Assembly: GCA_022661535.1 (NCBI GenBank)
Contig: JAKULF010000006.1
Location: forward strand, 3,529,001 to 3,593,000
From: Eutypa lata
Lineage: Eukaryota; Ascomycota; Sordariomycetes; Xylariales; Diatrypaceae
DNA: 64,000 nt
Direction: 5' to 3'
Shown here: piece after piece, positions 55,976-64,000 of the stretch
Layout of the letters: each line of letters opens with the position of its first letter
How positions within the stretch are numbered: position 1 is the stretch's first letter
Notes under the pieces: generated by a model
What the model saw: the letters and a program-made list of their open reading frames with translations, nothing else
The model's database searches: none
Told to the model about the DNA's origin: nothing
Position numbers and translations under genes: made by a program

Positions 55976-58900
55976 GATAACTCGGTTATAGTAAGTTTAG
56001 AGTCTATTTTCCTGGGTTAAATAACCACTTGTGGTTATACGAAGAGGGAACAGCTAACTGGATATTCATGGAGAAAGATGAAAGGAAAGAAGGATGTCTG
56101 GTTATGCGTCAGGACATAGGTAGGCTGTTGGTGTAGAAGGGCGGTATTGACGTGCAGAAATAATGGATGCCCACCAATATGCAATGTAAGCTAAAGTCAG
56201 CCTATTCCGTCGACAGCATATCTCAATCCCCTACTTTCCCCGGTGTCGTAGCTTTTCGGCTCATGTCTAGAACGGTTGCTTCGGCACTATTATACCCCGG
56301 AGGGTTACCTGCGAGATACCACCCCGCATACATATCTGCAGAGTGGTGGTTGCCGATGCTGGCGACTGATGGAGGCTATTATTAAGTAGCAAGAGTACTA
56401 CGTAGTAGTCAGTCTAGGTGGGGTAGCTACCGAAGATACACATGCCCGATATTACCCCTGACTTCTATCTTATTAAATGTGTAATATTGCTGTTAGCTCC
56501 CTCCCATACTTATTATACCGTAGCATCAACAATCGATATACTTAGCTATATCGCTGAGCACTTCATCCATAGTATTAGTATTCCAACATGTGTTGAAAAC
56601 TTGTCCTTACGGTAAGGGTCCAATTGTTGTAAGGAAGGGGGTTCTTATATAAGACTAAGTCTTTCAAAGAGAGAATACTGTCTATCACCGAATGACTAAT
56701 GCAAAAGCTGAGCCTCTGAAGGCTCAAAGAGTAGTCCAACCTAACATACTCAAGGCCATCAAAGTGGGGCATTGAAGTCTCTTGTTCCTCAGCTTTGTGC
56801 AGTAAATCCGGGTGTCACCCGCCCCCTTTTTCCAGAATAATCTCAATCAAGATTCGCTTCAATTCTATTTTGGAAGAATAGCCTTTTACCATTTGCTGTA
56901 GTAAACCGACACACTAGAGATACTTCACCGTATGTGAATATCTTACATTTTACACCACTTGTAACAAAGTATTTCCCACCTCTAGCCGGCATCGGGTACA
57001 CTATCCACCGGCAGCGCAGGAAGCAACTTGAAATGAACAGCCCATCCTTCAACACGACCCCCCGAGAAACAACCCCGTAATGCAACTCATGAAACCCGAA
57101 TTCCTTCCAATCTAAAACGTAGCAACCCCTTTATTTGAATTCCACAGTCCCTCTGTGGGATACACCGCGAAGCAACTCCTCACCGTGGTACAGACGCGCA
57201 TGCAGGTTATTTATTCTAAGCGTGACTCTAGCCTGAGATCTGAAAGGGGAAGTCCCTGTCTTGGATGACGTTGGAATTGGAGTGTTGGGGAGGTTTTTAG
57301 AGCGGTAGTGGCTTCGAGTAAGGACTGCATGAGCTGGTCGTCCATGGCGACACTATCTTCGAAAACAGCAGCATTATCAAGGGTAGGTATTCTCCGGGCG
57401 AGAGATGCTTGAATTCAGGTTCAGGTTCACGGCACCCTCTTCGCTAGCCTACCCTCACGCCGGATCACAAGGACGACCGTCCCCTGGAAAGCTCGCAATG
57501 TCCTCACTCTCGCCCATGGATCGATTGAGTATTAAGTATAAAGAGCCGGTCTACGCGGACAGAAGTGATGAGTCGGACAAAGGACTTGCTTAAATGCAAC
57601 CGACTCTCTCGTAGGTACATATACGACACGCCCGGATTCCCAGCGCTCGTGTCAATATACCTTGTATAATTACTCAGTTCCTCATCATCATGACCAAAGC
57701 TCACGTTAAAATCGCCGAACAGCCGAACAGAATGCTGCGACTTGTTCTCCTCAGGTGGGGGTTCATCTCCCCCGTGACGAGATCAGTCACCCCCTGCGGT
57801 AATAGTGCCAGTAAGTAACAGTTCCCTAGCTCTGACTAATTAGAAAGGGCATCTCGGCCATTTACCAAGGCTCGGTCTTAGAGAGGCCCGAACCAAAATC
57901 GCATATTCATTATACGGCTTTACGACTTCATCGAGATTGTTATAGACAATTAATAAGCTCCCATTCGACATAGGTAAGCAAAGGCTATCTATACCAAAGG
58001 AACTAACTAATCGAGCTACTATCTAAAGCAACTAATGACCCCGTAGTTATACACACCCAGAGAAAAGAAAATGTACTATAATTTCGTCTGCATAGCTGCG
58101 AATGTTGAGGCACGTGAAACTAAATATTAAAAAATATAAAAATAAAAATAGAAATAAAAGCTTTGCAGCAGAAGAAGGATTAACTCTAATAAGGACCACT
58201 GAGTTCACCCTCAGATTAGACTCCGTCACTACTTACGTATAGATGATCCATTCGAATGCGTAGGTAAAAGGAAGCATATATATAACAATCACCTACCTAC
58301 CTAGGCTTCTATTACCAATTCCATCCTTATCGTATAATTAATAAAGGTATACCTCATACATATAGCAAATAACAAGGTAGGTCATTGCAGTGCATCTCGG
58401 TTAAGTTCAATACCGATCTTGGAACGCGTTTGATGCGGTGAGGGCGGAGGTGCCCGCAAAGCCTATACTACACCTATGATCTCCGGGAAGCAGTACGGTA
58501 TCTTGTTTCTATTCTGTGCAAGGCTCGGGTTTCGATATGACCGATTACTTGGAGTAAGACGATATACGCTAGGGGGGGCAATAGCAAAGCAAGGCGGGGA
58601 CGCCCGGATTTGTTGAAGGGACGGGAGGTCAAATTAGGGGAATTGTATAAGGGGGTTCTCGAATGGTTAGGATAACTAGGCCTGCCTTGATCAATGTTCA
58701 CTCACAACAACCCTTCTTTGGCTACGACAGCCAAGGGATGATATACCAATCCATTCAAATACCCGAACTTACAATTCTATCGAAGAAAAAAAGAGTTTGC
58801 TCACCATCCTCTACAGTCATATACCAATTCCGAATGAATCACATACCTATAGAACACATCAACCGCATCAATAACCAAACAAATGGGGTGAACTGATTAA

Positions 58901-59478
58901 TTTCTCTTCGAATGTACATATATAGTACAACCACAAGAACTAGAGCAAGGACGAGAACAAGAACGGGTAACGTCTTGCCTGCCTGCCTGTCTGTTTGCTT
59001 CCCTGCCTCCTCCCTCCCAAAAACAGCACCTGTCCGTTCTCTATCCCACCAGTCCCCCCAAGCCTCCTCATCTCTCCACCCCCTTCCTCCCCTTCCAAAT
59101 TCAAAAAACAAACAAAAAAAGCATGATAATAATGCAAAAGCGCTATGCTGTGTTCGCCCAGCAATGATGATGAATCCCCGATGTTTTTTTCAACACTCCC
59201 AAGAACGCCAGACGCTAATCCCTTAACCAAGAAAAAAATTCACAGAAGCACAAAATGCGCTCTCAAACAAGTCGGAAGAAAAACCCCATATCACAAAGTA
59301 TAAACAGTCTTTATCTGCCTTCTTCTCTTCGCCATCAGCGGTAGCCACGAAGGAATTGCAGAGCGTGGATGAGACTACGTCGGCCTTCCTTCTGCTCACA
59401 TATCTGCTCGTCTATCCACCATGGCTGGAACGGGCAGTCCCCATCACTATCATCCGACATCACCAGATCGCGGGCGCC
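55976..59478. other. Long intergenic region (3.5 kb)
   Basis: No gene is supported over 3.5 kb. It contains the HET promoter at the left and the 3' region of the next gene at the right. AC/AG-rich low-complexity runs occur near 58,915-59,110. Many short words of the ACCTAGGT/TAGGTA kind recur here and at 61.7-62.8 kb. Confidence 0.4.
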
Positions 59479-60909
59479 CTATACCGGCATTTCTGATTTG
59501 GCTCGCGCCGCGGTGAATGGAGAGAGCTTTGGAGAAGACGATGACGACGTCCCGTCTGCTGTGGTTTTTGTGGGTGTTGTTTTGCTGCTGCTACTGCTGC
59601 TAGTCTGGTTACTGAACTGCAGCGATGGTGGAGGCGGCATGGGAAGACCATCTATGACGCCGAGCGGGGCGGATGCTGGTGCTGACCGAGGTGTTTTTGA
59701 GTCGCCGCCCCCAGGTGGTGATAGAGGCGTCGTGTTGTTAGTGGAGCACTCCTCACTTGCCTGTGAGCTCGTGATGGTTCGAAGTTTGGGTCTCCGCGCA
59801 ACCTTAGTAGACTTCGCATTTGGATCTGAGCTTTTCAGTTTGTAGAACACGTCGTCATCCTCGGAAGTCTCGCTGTCTGGCGTGGCTACAAGAGTAGCCC
59901 TTCTCTTCGCCTTCCGCCTCCTGCGTCCCTCCGAGGCATCTGATGAAGCGGTTGACAGGCTTCTGCTCCTAGCACTCTGCCAGCTTTGCCTAGCGTGTAT
60001 CGTCGAGCCCGTGTTCGTCCTCCTGGAATCTGGTCTGCTCCTGCTAGGGATCAGTTCATGTTCGGAGGGTGATTCGCCGTTCCTGAGTTTCGCTTCCATG
60101 GCTCTCTCATGCACCAGGCGACCCAGAGCGGGACTCTCGCTTGTAGTTGTCTTGCGGCTCAGGTGGCTAGCCATACTGCCGGTGCGGCTAACTGGTACCT
60201 TGCCCTCCATGACCTTGGCAGCGGGGGGAGGTTGTAACATCCACTTGTGAGCATCTTTGTGAGCTGGCCGCTGTCTCACAATCGGGGGGTGGTAGTCGTT
60301 CACGGGTGGGTTTTTAGGTGCAAAGTAGAACGTTGCTCGGTCCTGGTCGGTGACGGGTTTTGGCTCCATGCCCAGACTTGCCTCGATACGGCGATGGGCT
60401 GAAGAACCGGCTTGCTTAATGGCGTCCATCAACCTATGACCTGCCCTTGAGAACTCGTGACCCCATAGCTCCTCGTCTTCCCGCTGATACCGCTTCTTGT
60501 TCCAGTCTTCAGATATTGATGTTGACGTCACACTAAGGGTGTGATCTTCTGCAACAACAGTAGGGCTGCTCCCCAAATGAGGACTTCCAGCTGCCGCAGT
60601 ACTCCCAGCCGTACTCACTTGATCGTTCCCGGCACTGTGCAAACCTCGCTGACTGGTGTTTTTTCTCGTCGCCTTGTATTCCTTCTTTTCTATGTGAGGG
60701 CCCATCATGATCTCTTCAGACCAGTAAGGGTTTGTGTTGAAAGGGTCGGGATGTTGGTAGGCATCGGGATACTCGGCTCTTATCCGGTCCTTTGCCTCCC
60801 GCGCTTCCTTGGCCTTAGCAATGGAGCGTTTGTGGTGTCTTGCCTGGTGACATGGTGTACATGATGCGATATAGAAGATAGCTGACTGAACAGCGACACA
60901 GAATGACAT
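59479..60909 (-). CDS. Ser/Arg-rich protein of unknown function
   Basis: A 476-aa single-exon protein. The N-terminus MSFCVAVQSAIFYIASCTPC has a short hydrophobic stretch and a CxxC pair, followed by a basic helix with HHKRSIAKAKEAREAKDRIR. This type of N-terminus recurs in conserved Pezizomycotina proteins with unknown roles. The segment HPDPFNTNPYWSEEIMMGPH and the later GHRLMDAIKQAGSSAHRRIE look ordered. The C-terminal 250 residues are Ser/Arg/Pro-rich and probably disordered, with a basic GRRRRKAKRRA run that could be a nuclear signal. I do not assign a function. The composition and long uninterrupted frame support coding; the dense opposite-strand frames are shadows. Confidence 0.75.
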   Translation of the reverse strand: MSFCVAVQSAIFYIASCTPCHQARHHKRSIAKAKEAREAKDRIRAEYPDAYQHPDPFNTNPYWSEEIMMGPHIEKKEYKATRKNTSQRGLHSAGNDQVSTAGSTAAAGSPHLGSSPTVVAEDHTLSVTSTSISEDWNKKRYQREDEELWGHEFSRAGHRLMDAIKQAGSSAHRRIEASLGMEPKPVTDQDRATFYFAPKNPPVNDYHPPIVRQRPAHKDAHKWMLQPPPAAKVMEGKVPVSRTGSMASHLSRKTTTSESPALGRLVHERAMEAKLRNGESPSEHELIPSRSRPDSRRTNTGSTIHARQSWQSARSRSLSTASSDASEGRRRRKAKRRATLVATPDSETSEDDDVFYKLKSSDPNAKSTKVARRPKLRTITSSQASEECSTNNTTPLSPPGGGDSKTPRSAPASAPLGVIDGLPMPPPPSLQFSNQTSSSSSSKTTPTKTTADGTSSSSSPKLSPFTAARAKSEMPV

Positions 60910-63900
60910 GGTTGATAGAACTCCCTTGTCGAGAAGGTTATGTGTTGTTTAAGTCGTCCCTTAGCCCAGCATCGGGTTAGTGTAGTAACTAGTATATCGT
61001 ACCAAGTCGTTCAAGCCAGCTCACTGATCAAGTGAGTTTCAAATGGCGATGATAAAAGTTGTTATTCGAGAATGCATGGGTAGTCGAAATGTTCTTGTTT
61101 CACTGCAAAGCTCGGGAAGAAGTCGGTTGTTATTGTTGTTGTTTCGGGATTCTCTAAGACCGTAGTAAGTCGTTTCAAGTTAGTAACCTGAATGCAATGC
61201 TGCCTATCCAAGAGGCAATGCAATGGCGGTATGCGACCGTACAATGGCTGTTGGTTTAGAGATGCGTGAATTGTATGGGAATGACGCGGCGTGTGGGGGT
61301 ATATGTAAGGCAGCTCAATTCCTGTATACTTGATTGGATGCGTTTCTATTGTTTGAATGTGGCAGTGACACGATTGATCATAAAACCCGTTGAATATACC
61401 GATCTCAGTAGTCGTGAATCTTTGATTTCTGTAGTTGTTTTTGGGAGAAGGTGATTGTAATCCGTCATGAAGGAGAAATCTTACTTGTAAGGAGGATTCG
61501 GAGATACGTATCACAATTGAGTTTGACGGAGAAAGGAGAGTTCAAATGATAAATTTCTACTGTAAATAACCTAAGTTGGCTGGTATATATTAAATGAAGG
61601 TAAAGTTCACAATCGTTGTGAATACGTTTGAGTTAATTTGGGGAGACAAAAGAGAGAAGGAATTGGCCACCAAAGCGGCGGATAGGATGGGAATAGTCTC
61701 AAGGTTTAGAAAGAGAGTTGGCTGAACAGGCGTTGTTGGAGAGGGAGGTTCCTAGGTAGGTAGTCCAAGGCGACAGACGACAATGCAACTCAATCAATTG
61801 CATTCAAAGACCGGGCTGGGCCCCTGCCCTACTATTATCCCTTCTGCCCTTCTTGATGGACACAGGGGGTAAAATACAGGGGATATACAGCAGTGCAGGG
61901 GTGGAAAACCACGCTATAACTGTTTAGCATGTTTAGATACGCTGAAAATACTACTCCAGGTAGGTACACGAAACCATACCAAATTAGGTACCGTTTTTAG
62001 CGTTCAAGGGCCTTCTTTAGCGAGTAGAGCGGGGCAACCCGTCCCATTCGACGAATATCATCACTGCAGTCATCCCCCATCAACCCCGCTAAGATACCCG
62101 ATATGTTTCATGCCCATTGGATTCTTCCGGATCGTGCATGCCCAGTGTTTACTATGAAGTAACCATGTAACCCCCAGCTTTTTATTCAAGACAGCCTATG
62201 TAGGACAATCTATCAATATTCTATCGGATGCGACTTTACCCATCTATGTATGTACCTTTATCTAGTTATATGTGCGTGATGTCTTCATACATACTACTCT
62301 AAGTCTGTTAGTTGGTTATCTGTTAGAGGTAAAAGCTGCAATTCACCCTGTAATATCCCCCTGTCCTAGTAGTGCCTACCAATTTCATCTTCATGTGCAC
62401 TAGCTCGACTATGTATGGAGCACCTATTACTGAGACATAACCACTGATAACGAATGCGACAGGTGCATAATCTGGCCAATATTATCAGAGAACCGGACCA
62501 GTTGATCCTACTCTTACTACTGTACGTACTTGTCAGCCAAGTCAGCCCCTCCTTTGAGGCTTGGACCCTGAGGACCCCAAATTGTGACGCCACTATTTCG
62601 TATGGAGTTAGAGATAGACTGAACATACATACATCATTACGATGTGGCATTTGCAACAGTCCACACCGTCACGCCATGTGTTTAATCCATTGTTCTTTTG
62701 CCCTTTGCCACCGATGGATTCTGCTGGCTGCTTACATACCTAGGTATATTGTCACTTGACGCATCATATCGAGTATACTGGCGTATGTAGGTAAGTGCAT
62801 ATGTAAGACCACCTTCTGAGGTAAGGAGCCAAGCCATATGCACCAGAACAGAATAGTTAAGGGATATTAACTTTGTCCCAGTGAAACCAAAGTGTTCGAG
62901 TCTTTATACCCGGATGCCAAGTCCTCGTCAATGTCTATCGCAGTCACGCTCCTTCCGCTAGTCTGACAACAGTGGAGAATGTAAATAGGCTGCCAGAGTG
63001 CCGGTTTACCCGTTCCGATTCTTTATTCCTGTCAAGACACACAGAAACGTGGGCAATTGTGACGTTGATAAAGTGTCATCAATCCGGCCGGTCCGTTGTG
63101 GCTTATCCTCAAAAGATGACCGAGTCCGCGGTGGTGGATCCACACCCGTCCGAAAGATCCTATAAGAAGACATCATCCTATTTTTTGTCCTAGAGCTAGG
63201 GAATCCAACCCATTGGCTCAGCTTCTAGTTATTGAATCATCTGCTGCCTACGTAACATCCAATTGGTCGGAATATCGTCTGTTGGACCAAATATGTACCT
63301 CGTAAGACACCAACATCATTCACGATGCTCCAACAAAATAGGGTATCACCAGTCTATCAACAAGTGCAAGAACAGAGGAATGCAGAGGCATTCAGATGAT
63401 TGTTACAACGCAACATCAATATTGGTTATTGGGTTTGCCAAGATCATTGCTTGGCATCATTGTCGAAGATTACTAAGCACGTATATCTTATATTAAACTT
63501 TGAAGAGAACCATTACTCCCCTTTTTGTATGAAGTATATAAGCTACAAACGCCATCTGCTAACATAGCTCATTTAGCGTCCTACTACTTCTTTCCTGGTA
63601 CGGAATCTCTCGGAATCATAAATCGTCAACAAGCCAGGTAAGTTAACAAAGAAATTATTATTTTTTGTAATCGGCTAGCAATTGCAAGCTAGAGTCTTGC
63701 AAAATTCCACCTTGATAGTCTCGGTCAACCGGTTCCCGCTCTGCTAGTAATTTTGATGGCCCCATCGGTAAACTACCAATACCGATACTCCGCCCGATTT
63801 CTCTCATCTTCGTAAAAAAAAAACATTCGGGGCATATCAATCCCGGTCCTAATTTGTCGGGGCGGGGATGGGCATCTACCTAAGTCATGGGATGCTTACA

Positions 63901-64000
63901 TACGGAATATTCGGTATTATAGACCAAAAATCCAGGAACCTACCAGCCCTACTGACTCGTAGTCAAGCGTACCTGCACCAGCCTTCTGCCCACGTGGTTA
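60910..64000. other. Window end without supported genes
   Basis: 3.1 kb holding the promoter of the Ser/Arg-rich gene at its left. Short open frames on both strands show no family resemblance and no joined exon series. No tRNA or repeat is recognised. Confidence 0.4.

Noticed and set aside
59369..60864. Plus-strand frames opposite the Ser/Arg-rich gene
   Set aside because: They are antisense shadows of one uninterrupted 476-codon frame and lack domain features.
1..64000. CRISPR array or prokaryotic operon signals
   Set aside because: No regularly spaced short direct repeats were seen, and the genes contain spliceosomal introns.

Overview
The window is nuclear DNA of a filamentous ascomycete (Pezizomycotina). 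The evidence is many short introns of about 45-105 bp with GTRAGT-type donors and CTAAC branch sites, fungal-only families (HET, Zn2Cys6 regulators, non-reducing PKS, BBE-type secreted oxidases), and an extremely AT-rich island that looks like repeat-induced point mutation (RIP). I cannot name the species. All gene models were joined by hand from reading frames and splice signals.

Left block, 1-9.5 kb: a sugar-type MFS transporter with two in-frame stops, a DUF1479 oxygenase-like protein, a Zn2Cys6 regulator and an intact amidase. A GC-rich motif around CCGCGG recurs upstream of the transporter, the DUF1479 gene and the amidase, so this looks like a small catabolic regulon. At 9,548-12,926 lies a TIR element with 137-bp arms and an apparent 9-bp target duplication; its interior is almost pure A/T with C surviving mainly as CpG.

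Central block, 13.2-38.4 kb: a likely aromatic polyketide cluster. The core is a 2,577-aa non-reducing PKS (SAT-KS-MAT-PT-ACP-CMeT-R), predicted to release a C-methylated aromatic aldehyde. Around it are an O-methyltransferase, a 2-oxoglutarate/Fe(II) dioxygenase, a bZIP-like regulator lacking an obvious zipper, a secreted FAD oxidase of the berberine-bridge type with both covalent-FAD residues, a short-chain reductase and a DHCR24-like flavoprotein. Cluster membership is inferred from proximity. No P450, flavin monooxygenase or intact transporter is present. An amidase relic and a 56-bp perfect inverted repeat lie between the PKS and the DHCR24-like gene.

Right block, 39.9-64 kb: a secreted L-amino-acid oxidase, a GNAT acetyltransferase, a proline-rich protein kinase, a stop-riddled pseudogene, a TPR-CHAT caspase-like protein, a HET-domain protein followed by an open same-frame tail, and a basic/Ser-rich protein of unknown function. 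The kinase, TPR-CHAT and HET genes within 11 kb suggest a self-recognition or cell-death neighbourhood. The last 3 kb shows no gene that I can support.
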